Below, piece by piece: positions 1-8,701 of a DNA stretch of 64,000 nucleotides. The position numbers were made by a program, and so were the translations under genes. Position 1 is the stretch's first letter, and every line of letters starts with the position of its first letter. The notes beneath the pieces are model-generated. The model had not been told where the DNA came from, searched no databases, and saw only the letters and a program-made list of their open reading frames with translations. This DNA is from Chlamydiae bacterium RIFCSPLOWO2_12_FULL_49_12 (lineage in GTDB: Bacteria; Chlamydiota; Chlamydiia; Chlamydiales; Rhabdochlamydiaceae). The stretch covers positions 21,798 to 85,797 of the forward strand of contig MGME01000019.1 in NCBI GenBank assembly GCA_001796315.1, written 5' to 3'.

Positions 1-2541
1 CTTTAGAAGAAGAGGGAGCAAGAGGGAGTTGATCTGCGGCAACAGAGAGGTTGCCATCAGATCGTCTAGTCTCTTCGGGTCTGAAAAGTTTTGAAAGAGA
101 GCGCCTAATCCCTGGATAAAGAGGTTTTTGACAAAGGGGCGGATTCTCTGAACCGTTAAGAATGTCATGAGGATCTCGAGGATCTTTCTGGCGGCAGGAG
201 ATCGGAGGGCCGTTTCGAAAAGGTTCTGCGTCTCATCATTCCAATAGCCCTGCAGGATGGAGCGGGGAAGATCTCGGATCGCACGCTCTGTCAGATCCTT
301 GTGCTCTTGAGGTAAACGAAGCTTCCCGATGAGTTTAGTAAATCCATCGCCCTTATTGAGCTCTTCTTCGGGAAGCCAGAGTGCGAGCAGCTCTTCGGCA
401 AGCGCGTTCAAGCGAGCGGAGTAGCTCTCTTCTAAAGGATGTTCGTGAAGATAGATGCTTTCCACCAGTTCATTTTTAGAAGAGCGGACCCACTCTTCGG
501 GAGTCATCTCTTCTTCATTGAAGCCGTTTGCAGCTTCGGCCGGTTCTTGCGGAAACGCAACCTCTCCCGTCCCGCATGCGTCTTTGAAGTCTAAGGAGAG
601 TGTTCTTTCGGCAGCAGATCCTTCTTTTTCTAAAAGGAGGGCCGTCTGCGGATCGCTTAAGAATGCATAGAGCCGCAGTTGTGTCATCCAGGAGAGCGGA
701 GAGAGCGCGCGCACCTTTTGTTGCCAAAAAACATTTGTGCGGATGTCCAAAGAAAAGCTCCGAGAGAGGGTTGCCAGGGATTCGGTGATGCATTCCAGAA
801 GGTGCTCTTCGGCCTCGCCTTTTAAAGAAGATGAAAGGAAGGTCGAAAGCCCCTCTTCGAGCTGCAGATAGTTCTCGACGCTTTTCTGATCTTTAAGTGT
901 TGGGATATAAGCCTCTATTCCTGCAACAATTCTATTGGTAAGCTCTTTTTTTAGCTCCGGCAAGAGGTTTGACTCTTCTTGTTGGCGGGTGTCTAAAGCG
1001 TCCATACAGCTCTTAAGCTCTTTTTCCTCAAGATCGGATAGTGAGGCGTTAGAGAAGGCGGCGGCATCTTTAGCTTTGCTTAAGATGTTAAGAAGAGAGG
1101 CCCCGGGCGGGGACAGTGGTGCGTGCGCATTCGAGAGGTGATTGCGCTTGCAAAAGGTGTTATAGAGCGCCAGCTGAGTCATAAAAGGGAGCGGTTGAAG
1201 AGAGGAAGCTTCTTGTTCGAATGTTGAGAGCCGGTCGGACCGATCTAGGGCCTTTTCTAACTCAAGCAACCAGTTTTCGATGGCTGCATGAAGGGAATGG
1301 GTGTTTTCCAGACTCTCTTTAAGAGGGGAGGCTTGGAAGGCCAAGAGGCCCTGTTTGAGCCGCTTGAGTTCGGCGATAGATTTCTGGGGCTCTGCAGGTT
1401 TAAGTTCGCTTTCAATCTCTGAGAGGATCCGTGTCGAGAGCTCGCTTTTAAGCTGGTTTAGATAATTCTTTTTGCTTTGAGGCGCATTTCCCAACTTCTT
1501 CACACAGACGTCTAGTTCATTAAACAGGGATTGAGCCCTTTTTCTTGACTCCGCGAGCTCTTTGGCCTGTTCATTGACAAGCCGGATTACTTGATCGTAG
1601 AGGTTCGAAAAGTGCAGGCCGGGATTTTCAAGCACTTCCCTAAGCCGCTCAAAGCAGGAGTTGGCAAGGATGAGAGAGTTGTCTTGGAGAGAGTCGTGCA
1701 GGATTTGAGGCAGGCGGCAGTTTAGGTGTTCGTTGAAATCGGATAAAAAGGTGGCCGTTGGGGTGGCGACAAACTGTTTGATGACATCGTTTACAATCTC
1801 TTTTCTCAAGGGTTCGTCGATCTCATTCCAGAAGCTGCGCGACGTCTCTACCCCGGGGTTTGCAATGAAATTAAAAAATTTCTCCGTTGCATTCCGATAG
1901 GCATTCTGTTCTCTGAGAGTAGGAGCGGGAAGTTTGGTTTGGTGCTTCTGGATCAGGGCCGATTGTGAGCCATTCTGTTTAATTAAAGAGACGAGGCTTT
2001 GCAACTTCTTAGGAAGTGCAGTCCCTTGTAAGATCTTCAAAGAAGTCAACTCTCTTACGAGTTGACTGAAGGAGCTGAAATTGGGATCGATCTGTTCGAT
2101 GACGGAGGTAACCCAGCTGGAAAATTGGACGGAGAGCTGCTGGACCTCCTGCGCCTTACCCGAAAAGGTCTCCTCATAGAGGATAGTGGCAGTGTTCTTC
2201 GCCGTCTGTTGTAAAAACAATTTTAGTTCTTCCAGATGAGGATCAAGAGGCGGCTCTTTTACGCTCGGCTCATTTGTTGGCCGGGAGGAAGGGGCGATCG
2301 GAGGGTCTTCGTTCTGAGGCGGCGCTTCAGGGGGAATCTCCCCTTCTTCTTCTTCTTTGGGAGTTAGCAGGGACCAGAGATAGTTGGAGAGGGAAGGAGA
2401 GTGTTGTGCGGGAGCGGAAAATAAAGAAAAGACCGCATGAGCCAGACGGGAGATCTTGTAGACTAGCCACTTTATGGGGTTGGAGAAAAAGGAGATCTCC
2501 TCGGGAATGGAAATTTTAATTGAATGAATGGGTTTTGTCAT
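1..2541 (-). CDS. Giant unrecognised protein with internal repeats (partial, 3' end outside window)
   Basis: An open frame of 847 codons runs without a stop from an ATG at 2541 through the left edge of the window. I found it by translating the reverse strand; the gene is incomplete here. The protein starts MTKPIHSIKI, has a hydrophobic stretch near residues 20-45, a proline- and glutamate-rich linker near residues 60-90, and then a long helical region rich in Leu, Glu, Lys and Ser. Two stretches of about 100 residues, ending PLPFMTQLALY (about 1170-1460) and PLSWMTQLRLY (about 655-950), align with each other and look like tandem repeat units about 165 residues apart. I do not recognise a family. 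Size and composition resemble the 1306-aa protein at 33830-37750, but homology is not shown. Function unknown; a structural or secreted role would be a guess. Confidence 0.8.
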   Translation of the reverse strand, partial: MTKPIHSIKISIPEEISFFSNPIKWLVYKISRLAHAVFSLFSAPAQHSPSLSNYLWSLLTPKEEEEGEIPPEAPPQNEDPPIAPSSRPTNEPSVKEPPLDPHLEELKLFLQQTAKNTATILYEETFSGKAQEVQQLSVQFSSWVTSVIEQIDPNFSSFSQLVRELTSLKILQGTALPKKLQSLVSLIKQNGSQSALIQKHQTKLPAPTLREQNAYRNATEKFFNFIANPGVETSRSFWNEIDEPLRKEIVNDVIKQFVATPTATFLSDFNEHLNCRLPQILHDSLQDNSLILANSCFERLREVLENPGLHFSNLYDQVIRLVNEQAKELAESRKRAQSLFNELDVCVKKLGNAPQSKKNYLNQLKSELSTRILSEIESELKPAEPQKSIAELKRLKQGLLAFQASPLKESLENTHSLHAAIENWLLELEKALDRSDRLSTFEQEASSLQPLPFMTQLALYNTFCKRNHLSNAHAPLSPPGASLLNILSKAKDAAAFSNASLSDLEEKELKSCMDALDTRQQEESNLLPELKKELTNRIVAGIEAYIPTLKDQKSVENYLQLEEGLSTFLSSSLKGEAEEHLLECITESLATLSRSFSLDIRTNVFWQQKVRALSPLSWMTQLRLYAFLSDPQTALLLEKEGSAAERTLSLDFKDACGTGEVAFPQEPAEAANGFNEEEMTPEEWVRSSKNELVESIYLHEHPLEESYSARLNALAEELLALWLPEEELNKGDGFTKLIGKLRLPQEHKDLTERAIRDLPRSILQGYWNDETQNLFETALRSPAARKILEILMTFLTVQRIRPFVKNLFIQGLGALFQNFSDPKRLDDLMATSLLPQINSLLLPLLLK

Positions 2542-2596
2542 ATAATAAGTAAATTATATGGAAGTGAGATGAAATATAAAAGTAATAAAATTTCTA

Positions 2597-3223
2597 TTAT
2601 TTTTTAAATTTTAATTCTCTGCAGATAGGACAGGCAAAGAGGCGGTGCCCTCGGGCCGGACAGTAGGCGCGGGCATAGAGGATGAGCTGCAGATGGAGGG
2701 TCTTCCAGCTCTTTTTGGGAAAGATTCTTTTTAACGCGCGTTCGGTTTGGCTAATCTTGTTTCCCGAAGAGAGACCCCAGCGCTTGGAGAGGCGGTGGAT
2801 GTGTCTGTCGACGGGAAAGGCTGCCTTTGAAAAGGCTTGTGTGAGGACAACCGAGGCGGTCTTGTGCCCGACTCCGGGAAGCGCTTCGAGAGCTTTCAGG
2901 GTGGCGGGGACTTGTCCTTTGTAGCGGGTAGCGAGGATTGCGGAGAGCGCTTGGATGCGGCGCGCCTTTGTGCGAAACAGGCCGAGCGGACGGATGCACT
3001 CCTCAATCTCTTTCACGGAGAGGCGGCTCATCTCTTGGGGGCTGGAAGCTTTGGCAAAGAGCTTGGGAGTCACCCGGTTGACGCGTGCGTCGCTGCATTG
3101 AGCAGATAAGAGGACGGCGATGAGAAGAGTGAAGGGGTCTTGATGTTTTAAGGGAATAGTCGCTTTGGGAAAGAGCGTATTTAAGATGAGTTGAATGCGC
3201 TGCGCCTTTTCTCGTTTGTTCAT
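2597..3223 (-). CDS. nth: Endonuclease III (base-excision DNA glycosylase/AP lyase), Fe-S site incomplete
   Basis: 208 aa, about the length of E. coli Nth (211). It removes oxidised pyrimidines and cleaves the abasic site. The helix-hairpin-helix reads LPGVGHKTASVV and contains the catalytic lysine; the catalytic aspartate lies in VDRHIHR. The C-terminus normally carries four cysteines (C-X6-C-X2-C-X5-C) for a [4Fe-4S] cluster. Here only three are present (C-X9-C-X2-C) and the protein ends seven residues later, so the fourth ligand is missing. The start has a strong Shine-Dalgarno GAGGGGGAG directly before ATG, and this segment is the end of a dispersed repeat (3219-3346). mnmE lies upstream on the same strand. 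Confidence 0.93.
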   Translation of the reverse strand: MNKREKAQRIQLILNTLFPKATIPLKHQDPFTLLIAVLLSAQCSDARVNRVTPKLFAKASSPQEMSRLSVKEIEECIRPLGLFRTKARRIQALSAILATRYKGQVPATLKALEALPGVGHKTASVVLTQAFSKAAFPVDRHIHRLSKRWGLSSGNKISQTERALKRIFPKKSWKTLHLQLILYARAYCPARGHRLFACPICRELKFKK

Positions 3224-3346
3224 CTCCCCCTCGTCTTAAAAAAGCGGCCCATAAGGGCCGCTTATTTTCAAAAGACGGGTTGGGCCGAGTTCGAAACTCG
3301 GCCCAAAACCGCAAAAATTCTCGGGCCTTAAGGCCCGCGTTCATTT
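3219..3346 (-). repeat. Dispersed palindromic repeat, copy 1 (full length)
   Basis: Fills the mnmE-nth gap. It holds three hairpins: a GCGGCCC...GGGCCGC stem, GGGCCGAGTT/AACTCGGCCC with a 3-nt loop, and TCGGGCCTTAAGGCCCG. On the minus strand the element starts with ATGAAC, whose TGA is the mnmE stop codon, and ends with GAGGGGGAGATGAAC, which supplies the nth ribosome-binding site and start. Related copies lie at 19033-19160, 30359-30414, 37748-37824 and 56840-56925. Confidence 0.8.
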
Positions 3347-4738
3347 CCCGATGCAAAATTTTGAGAAGACAGCCGTCAAGAGCTCTTCTCCAATGTCGAT
3401 TCCGATGATACTTCCCAAAGAAGTTAAAGCAAAGCGAAGATCGGATGCGAGAAATTCGGGAGAGAGTTGCTCATTTAGTCCGCAGATGAGGGCGTTTACT
3501 CCATCGATGGCGTGCGAGAGGGCCGTTTGGTGGCGGAGATTTGAAAGCACCACTTCTTCTTTGGAGGCAAGCCCTTTTTTTAACACCTTGGCTACGATGG
3601 CGCTTTTCAGGGCCGTTAATCCCTCTTCCGTCTTCGCGGAAAGAGAGAGGCTCTCCTCCCGCAAGGCGGGCAGCGGCGAGGGGTGGGGAAGATCGATCTT
3701 ATTCCAGATGAGCAGGCTCTTTTCTTTCGGCGTTTCCTGAAGAAGCGCTCTCTCTTCGCTTGTAGGAAGGCGCGAGGCGTCTAAGACAAAGAGGATCAAA
3801 TCGGCGCGCTCCATCGCAAGCAAGGAGCGGCGGATCCCCTCTTTTTCAATGGTCTCGGAAGAGAAGCGGATCCCTGCCGTGTCGATGAGGCGAAAGTGCA
3901 GCTCTTCTAAGCGCATCTCCTCTTCTAAAAGATCGCGCGTCGTTCCCGGAATCTCCGTGACGATGGCTCTCTCTTTGCAAAGAAGCGCATTCATGAGAGA
4001 AGATTTTCCCACGTTCGGCGCTCCGGTAAGGCAAAGAGTCACTCCGGTATGGAGGAGCTTTCCATGAGAAAAGCTCTCGTGAAGCCTCTCCATCTCGTTG
4101 AGAAGATGGGAGAGGGCGCTCTTGAGCTTCTCTGTTTCAGGCTCTTCTAACCCCTCTTCGGGGAAGTCTACCCACGCCTCAAGAAACGCTCCGGCGTCTA
4201 TTAGCCCTTTTTGAAAGGAGGAGATCTTGAGAGAGAGAGAGCCCTCCAGCTGCTCTTTTGCCGCAGATAAGGCGCGCTCGTTTTTTGCTCCGATAAGAGC
4301 CTGGATCGCTTCCGCCTGGGCCAGATCGATTTTTTTGTTTTTGAAGGCCTTGAAGGAAAACTCGCCGGGCAGGGCAGCTCGCGCCCCTGCGTGCAAGACG
4401 GCTTGAAGCACCTTTTTCGTGATCAGACTCCCTCCGTGGCATTGGATCTCTACCGTGTCTTCTCCCGTAAAGGAGCGAGGAGCGCGCATCACGGCAAGAA
4501 GAACGGTGTCGATGACGCGCCTGTGTTCATCTAAGATCTTTCCGTAGGTCAGCGTGTGGGAAGCAAGAGAGGCGATAGGTTTTGAAAAGATCCGCTCCGC
4601 CACAAGGAGAGCTCTTTTTCCGGACATGCGGACGATCGCCACTCCCCCCTCTCCTGCAGGCGTGGCAATGGCCGCAATCGTTTCTCCCTCGTGATGGTAG
4701 AGGCCGAAGGATGGGACGAAAGAGGCCGTTTTGGGCAT
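3341..4738 (-). CDS. mnmE: tRNA modification GTPase MnmE
   Basis: 465 aa, full length for MnmE (about 455). With MnmG it makes the 5-carboxymethylaminomethyl modification of wobble uridine in tRNA. Visible features are the N-terminal folate-binding domain (IAAIATPAGEGGVAIVRMSG), the GTPase P-loop GAPNVGKSS near residue 240, PGTTRD, the switch II motif DTAG, NKID, and the C-terminal FCIGK with the family's conserved Cys. The N-terminal domain and the CIGK tail rule out HydF, the related hydrogenase maturation GTPase. The stop codon lies within the dispersed repeat. The upstream Sel1 gene ends 14 bp before the start. Confidence 0.97.
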   Translation of the reverse strand: MPKTASFVPSFGLYHHEGETIAAIATPAGEGGVAIVRMSGKRALLVAERIFSKPIASLASHTLTYGKILDEHRRVIDTVLLAVMRAPRSFTGEDTVEIQCHGGSLITKKVLQAVLHAGARAALPGEFSFKAFKNKKIDLAQAEAIQALIGAKNERALSAAKEQLEGSLSLKISSFQKGLIDAGAFLEAWVDFPEEGLEEPETEKLKSALSHLLNEMERLHESFSHGKLLHTGVTLCLTGAPNVGKSSLMNALLCKERAIVTEIPGTTRDLLEEEMRLEELHFRLIDTAGIRFSSETIEKEGIRRSLLAMERADLILFVLDASRLPTSEERALLQETPKEKSLLIWNKIDLPHPSPLPALREESLSLSAKTEEGLTALKSAIVAKVLKKGLASKEEVVLSNLRHQTALSHAIDGVNALICGLNEQLSPEFLASDLRFALTSLGSIIGIDIGEELLTAVFSKFCIGK

Positions 4739-4752
4739 AGGTAAAGAATACC

Positions 4753-6234
4753 TTATTTGAAAAGTTCCAGGCAGCTTCTTTTAGAGCTGAGGGATGCATC
4801 TTCTTCTCCTTCGTCTTTTCTTTTTAAAGAGCAGCGGTGCGCTGCAATAAAAAAACGAACGACTGCTTCGATGAGAAACTCTTGTGGGGGATAGAGCTTG
4901 AGAAGTTCTTCTAAAAAGTCGATCCCTTCTACGCCCTCTTCGACTCTCTTGAATATGGCCTCCGCCAACGCGCTTTTCTCTTGCGCAGCCAATTGAAAAG
5001 AGCATTTTGCCTCAGCGAGATTGCGCTCTTTGCCCCAGCCTAAAAAACATGTCAGGGCATGATAAAGCAGCGTGGGGAGATGGCGCTCTTTTTGAGAAGA
5101 AGGACCGTTGCTTGAACTGCCGTACTTTTCTTCTCTGTCTGCCGCAAGATATTTTGTCAGGATCTCGAGAGAGGGAAAAGACTTTTTTTCAAAGAGTATC
5201 CTTGCGTAGTGAAGCGATTCTTGAAGGTTTTTTTTCACGCCCTCTTTTCCTTCCAAAAGTAAAATCGCCAGAGTGTGTTGGGAGCGCAAATCATTGCCCT
5301 CGGCAGAAAGCTTCATGTAGCGCAAGCCTTCCTCCGGGTTCTTTTTTTCTCCGTTCTCTCCACGCAAGAGACAGGACGCAAGAAGAAATTGTGCGGCAGG
5401 AAAGCTTTTTTCCGCGGCGCACTTCAGATAGCGCATCCCTTCCGAGACGTTCCGGTCGACGTCCTTTGATCCCTTAAGAAATAGGTTGGCCAAACGCATT
5501 TGCGCATGCTCACAGGACTCGGCGGCTTTCTTGAGCAAGTTAAGGCCTTCTTCGACATTCTTTTCTACTCCCCTTCCGTGAAACAGGAGTTCGGAAAAGA
5601 AGATGGGTGTAGGATGTATATCCTCTTCTGCGGGTTTTTTCAAATAGTAGGCGGCCCAGGCGTCATTTTGTTCAACGCCCGCTCCATGAAAGAAACAGAT
5701 TCCCAAACAAGCGCTTGCGATCAGATGCCCCTTTGAAGCCAGGTACGTCAAATAGTGAATGGCTTGGGGGAGATCCCGGGGAATGATATCGCCATCAAAG
5801 AGACGTCCGGCAATATAAAATAGAGAGGGATCATCGCCATTTTCGGCTTTGTAAAGGGATAAGACAAAAGTATTGATCCGGAGATTGGAAGAGTCTCCTA
5901 AAAAGACAAACCGATTCTCTTTGTAGAGAAAATAGGAAAGAGAATCGATCTTTCTGTGTGTGAGAGGATTGGTGTTGGAGTGATGATGCAGCCAGTTAAA
6001 GAGATGGGAAGCAGAATAGTGGTAGATGCGGCTATCGCCCAAGTCTTTGAGAAGGGCATGGACATAAGGAAGAGGAGGAGAGTTTGAAGGGATGTAGGCG
6101 TGGGTCAGGGAGTAAAATGAGCGCTGAGTGATGGGATCTACATCTTCTAAGGAAAGCGGATGCGTCTCTGTTCCGTTTGCAAGAGGAATTGTAAGATGAT
6201 GCAATAAAGTCATAATAATTTCAAAAAATTGCAT
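4753..6234 (-). CDS. Sel1-like repeat protein with basic, NLS-like tail
   Basis: 493 aa, no signal peptide. From about residue 140 to 350 it has consecutive 36-38-residue Sel1-type helical repeats, recognisable as A-x-x-L-A-x-x-x-x-x-G followed by GVEKN or GVKKN and an L-x-Y-x-K-x-A-A-E helix. Such solenoids bind proteins and are frequent in intracellular bacteria. The C-terminus ends in KRKDEGEEDASLSSKRSC followed by LELFK: two basic clusters separated by an acidic stretch, very like the tail of the GNAT-ASCH protein at 14492-15505. The start is uncertain; an in-frame ATG at 6213 gives MTLLHHL and neither start has a good Shine-Dalgarno. It could be a T3SS effector or an internal scaffold. 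Confidence 0.85.
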   Translation of the reverse strand: MQFFEIIMTLLHHLTIPLANGTETHPLSLEDVDPITQRSFYSLTHAYIPSNSPPLPYVHALLKDLGDSRIYHYSASHLFNWLHHHSNTNPLTHRKIDSLSYFLYKENRFVFLGDSSNLRINTFVLSLYKAENGDDPSLFYIAGRLFDGDIIPRDLPQAIHYLTYLASKGHLIASACLGICFFHGAGVEQNDAWAAYYLKKPAEEDIHPTPIFFSELLFHGRGVEKNVEEGLNLLKKAAESCEHAQMRLANLFLKGSKDVDRNVSEGMRYLKCAAEKSFPAAQFLLASCLLRGENGEKKNPEEGLRYMKLSAEGNDLRSQHTLAILLLEGKEGVKKNLQESLHYARILFEKKSFPSLEILTKYLAADREEKYGSSSNGPSSQKERHLPTLLYHALTCFLGWGKERNLAEAKCSFQLAAQEKSALAEAIFKRVEEGVEGIDFLEELLKLYPPQEFLIEAVVRFFIAAHRCSLKRKDEGEEDASLSSKRSCLELFK

Positions 6235-6347
6235 TTATGATAAATAAAGAGCTATTTAAAGGAAAGGAGTATTCGAAAGAAGTCTATTTGAATTTGGCTC
6301 GTTCGCTACAGGAGGCGCCATTTTTCCCGGTATAGAGCGGTGAAAAG

Positions 6348-6941
6348 TTAGAGAGCGCGCAGGGTCGCAGTGATCAGATCGGCGAGATTAGGCTTTTGCT
6401 GGTTTGCCTCCAGCGCTCTTTGCACGGCTTTTTGTGCATGGGGGGCGGGATAGCCCAGATGGATGAGGGCGCTGACGGCATCCGCGGCAAGGGTGTCCTG
6501 TGGGCCGCTGCCGCTGACTAAGGGAAGATCCAGAGGGGATCGTTTGAGCTTATCTTTCATCTCAATGAGCAGTCTTTCCGCCGTCTTCTTGCCAATGCCG
6601 GGCACTTTGCAAAGAGCGGAAAGATCGCCCTGTGCAATGGAGAGTTCAAAGAGATCCCTCTCCATATGGCCAATGAGGGCAAGAGCCGTTTTGGGGCCTA
6701 TCCCTGAGACGGAATCCAGGAGCTCAAAGAGATCGCGGTCGCCTCTTTTCCAAAAGCCGTAGAGCTTTTGAGAGTCTTCTCGAACCATCAGGGAGGTGTA
6801 AAGAAAGGCCTCTTCCCCCTGTTTGGGAAGTTTTGAGAAGGTGCTAAAAGGGATGCATACCGCATACCCGATCCCGCCCACCTCTATGACGGCCTTTTCC
6901 AGTGTGACGGAGACAAGCCTTCCCTTTAGATAATCGTACAT
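6348..6941 (-). CDS. ruvA: Holliday junction DNA helicase subunit RuvA
   Basis: 197 aa, typical length. It begins MYDYLKGRLVSV, the usual RuvA N-terminus, so I place the start at the ATG at 6941. A TTG at 6983 would add 14 residues but has no ribosome-binding site. The OB-fold N-terminal domain is followed by two helix-hairpin-helix motifs (VSGIGPKTALAL and VPGIGKKTAERL) and a C-terminal UBA-like domain that contacts RuvB (AVSALIHLGYP). RuvA tetramers clamp the four-way junction during branch migration. ruvC lies directly upstream on the same strand; ruvB is not in the window. Confidence 0.97.
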   Translation of the reverse strand: MYDYLKGRLVSVTLEKAVIEVGGIGYAVCIPFSTFSKLPKQGEEAFLYTSLMVREDSQKLYGFWKRGDRDLFELLDSVSGIGPKTALALIGHMERDLFELSIAQGDLSALCKVPGIGKKTAERLLIEMKDKLKRSPLDLPLVSGSGPQDTLAADAVSALIHLGYPAPHAQKAVQRALEANQQKPNLADLITATLRAL

Positions 6942-6998
6942 AACGTTTACAAAGTCGAGTTTCAGGATAGCCGGAGCGGCCAATCTTGTCGTTAAAAT

Positions 6999-7496
6999 TT
7001 AGCTTCTTCGGCAGCATGGAGTGTGGAGTTGATGCGCATGGCACAAAGCGAGGGCAAGAGCATCGGCGGCGTCTTGCGGCATCGGCGGGTGGGAGAGGTG
7101 AAGAAGATATTGAATCATCTTCTGCACCTGCTCTTTGCTGGCGCCTCCCTGGCCGACCACGGCTTTCTTGGCCTTTTTAGGAGCATATTCATGGATGGGG
7201 ATCCCCCGCTGCGCTGCAGCGAGAAGCGCCATGGCCTTCGCCATGCCAAGCTTCATGGCGCTTTGAGCGTTCTTGTAGACGAATTGCATCTCGACGGCAA
7301 GGACGTCCGGCCGGTAGCGGTCGAGGAGCTGCTCGAGCGCCTTAAAGAGAGCGAGGTAGCGTTGGGGCAGGGCGAGATTTGCCGGGGGTCTAATGCAGCC
7401 GAAATCCAGGGCGCGGTGGGTCATTCCGTCGGTTTCAATGAGGCCGTATCCCGTGATCGCGGTGCCGGGATCAACCCCTAAAATAATCAGTGGCAT
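6999..7496 (-). CDS. ruvC: Crossover junction endodeoxyribonuclease RuvC
   Basis: 165 aa, close to the usual 170. The enzyme resolves Holliday junctions by paired nicks. The RNase-H-fold acidic residues are visible: Asp in ILGVDPGTAITGYG, Glu in AVEMQFVYKNAQSAMKLG, and the C-terminal DAADALALALCH. It precedes ruvA in a ruvC-ruvA order. The gene reads away from the plus-strand glycosyltransferase at 7595, so 7497-7594 must hold divergent promoters. Confidence 0.97.
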   Translation of the reverse strand: MPLIILGVDPGTAITGYGLIETDGMTHRALDFGCIRPPANLALPQRYLALFKALEQLLDRYRPDVLAVEMQFVYKNAQSAMKLGMAKAMALLAAAQRGIPIHEYAPKKAKKAVVGQGGASKEQVQKMIQYLLHLSHPPMPQDAADALALALCHAHQLHTPCCRRS

Positions 7497-7594
7497 TCTT
7501 TAAGCTTATCTTGATAGGACATAATTGCGCTAATCGAAAGAGTGGTGTTGATCAAAGTTCACAAAATCAGGCATCCTTGCTATCTTGAGAGGAG

Positions 7595-8701
7595 ATGATG
7601 AGATCATTAGACGATTATCCTCCAGGAAATATCCTTGTCAGAATGCCGAACTGGGTGGGCGATTTGGTGATGGCTACGCCTGTGCTGGAGGATTTGCGAC
7701 GCGCCTTTCCTCACGCCGGCATCACCGCCATGTGCCGCTCTCCCTACGGGGATCTGTTGAAGGAGGATCCCCGGATCAATGAGCTCTTTTGTTTCAGCAA
7801 GGTGAACAGCTTCGGCCGGAGGGAAGGAACGCGCAACATCATCGAAAAGTTAAGAAAAGGACAGTATGACTTGGGTCTTTTGCTCACTCACTCCTTTTCG
7901 TCCGCGTGGTGGTTTTGGCAGGGAAAAGTCAAAAACCGCGTCGGTTATCTTGGAAATGGAAGAGGGATTTTGTTAACCAAGGCGGTTTCAGTTCCCGCAG
8001 AGCTGCATAGACAGCACCTTGTTGTCACTTACAAGATGCTGCTGCAAACACTGAACATCCCCCTTTCCGACACCGCTCCCCGGCTCTTTCTTTCTCCAAG
8101 GGAGGTGGAGGCGGCTCAAAGGCTTTTAGAGCAGCACGGCGTTTCAGAAAAGAGTCTTCTTGTCGGCATCAATTGCGGAGCAACGTACGGGTCGGCCAAG
8201 TGCTGGCTGCCCGAGAGGTTCCGCCAGGTCACAATGCGTCTTCTTCATGAAAAGGACCTCTTCGTCGTCTATTTCGGAGACAATGCCACCGCCTCTTTGG
8301 TCAAGGAGATTTGTCAAGGGCTTCCGCCGCGCGTGGTGAATCTTGCCGGCTTAACCTCTATGAGAGAGTTGGCGGCGCTGATCAGCTTGAGCGATGTCCT
8401 CTTGACGAATGACAGCGGCCCCATGCACATCGCAGACGCCCTAAGCACCCCCGTCGTCGCCCTCTTCGGATCCACCAGCGAAGTGGTGACGGGACCCTAT
8501 CGCCAAGGGGTGGTCATTCACAAGCATGTCGAGTGCTCCCCCTGTTACCAAAGGCAATGTCCGATTGATTTCCGCTGCATGAAAAGAATTGAGGCGGAAG
8601 AGGTGGTTGAGGAGCTCTCTTCTGTTCTGGCGGCCAAAAAGAGAAGGGTTGAAACTTATGTTAAAGAGACTGTGGAAAAAGTTTGGTCCGAATCCCCTTG
8701 A
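7595..8701 (+). CDS. Glycosyltransferase family 9 (ADP-heptose:LPS heptosyltransferase-like)
   Basis: 368 aa. The N-terminal Rossmann domain starts NILVRMPNWVGDLVMATPVL, which matches the WaaF-type signature. The C-terminal donor-binding domain has LLTNDSGPMHIADALSTP VVALFG-type residues and a Cys cluster (C-SPC-x5-C) near residue 310-320 that is common in WaaF. Family members transfer heptose from ADP-L-glycero-D-manno-heptose to the lipid A-Kdo core at the inner membrane. The start follows GAGAGGAG. The next gene begins 44 bp before this one ends, so the pair is probably translated together. Confidence 0.9.
   Translation: MMRSLDDYPPGNILVRMPNWVGDLVMATPVLEDLRRAFPHAGITAMCRSPYGDLLKEDPRINELFCFSKVNSFGRREGTRNIIEKLRKGQYDLGLLLTHSFSSAWWFWQGKVKNRVGYLGNGRGILLTKAVSVPAELHRQHLVVTYKMLLQTLNIPLSDTAPRLFLSPREVEAAQRLLEQHGVSEKSLLVGINCGATYGSAKCWLPERFRQVTMRLLHEKDLFVVYFGDNATASLVKEICQGLPPRVVNLAGLTSMRELAALISLSDVLLTNDSGPMHIADALSTPVVALFGSTSEVVTGPYRQGVVIHKHVECSPCYQRQCPIDFRCMKRIEAEEVVEELSSVLAAKKRRVETYVKETVEKVWSESP

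Noticed and set aside
455-1141. Short frames on both strands at 0.45-1.14 kb
   Set aside because: They are shadows of the giant minus-strand gene that runs off the left edge.
3341-4738. HydF (GTPase for [FeFe] hydrogenase)
   Set aside because: The N-terminal folate domain and C-terminal CIGK are those of MnmE; the HydF Fe-S domain is absent.
7023-7481. 152-codon open frame on the plus strand
   Set aside because: Antisense to ruvC, which is clearly coding.
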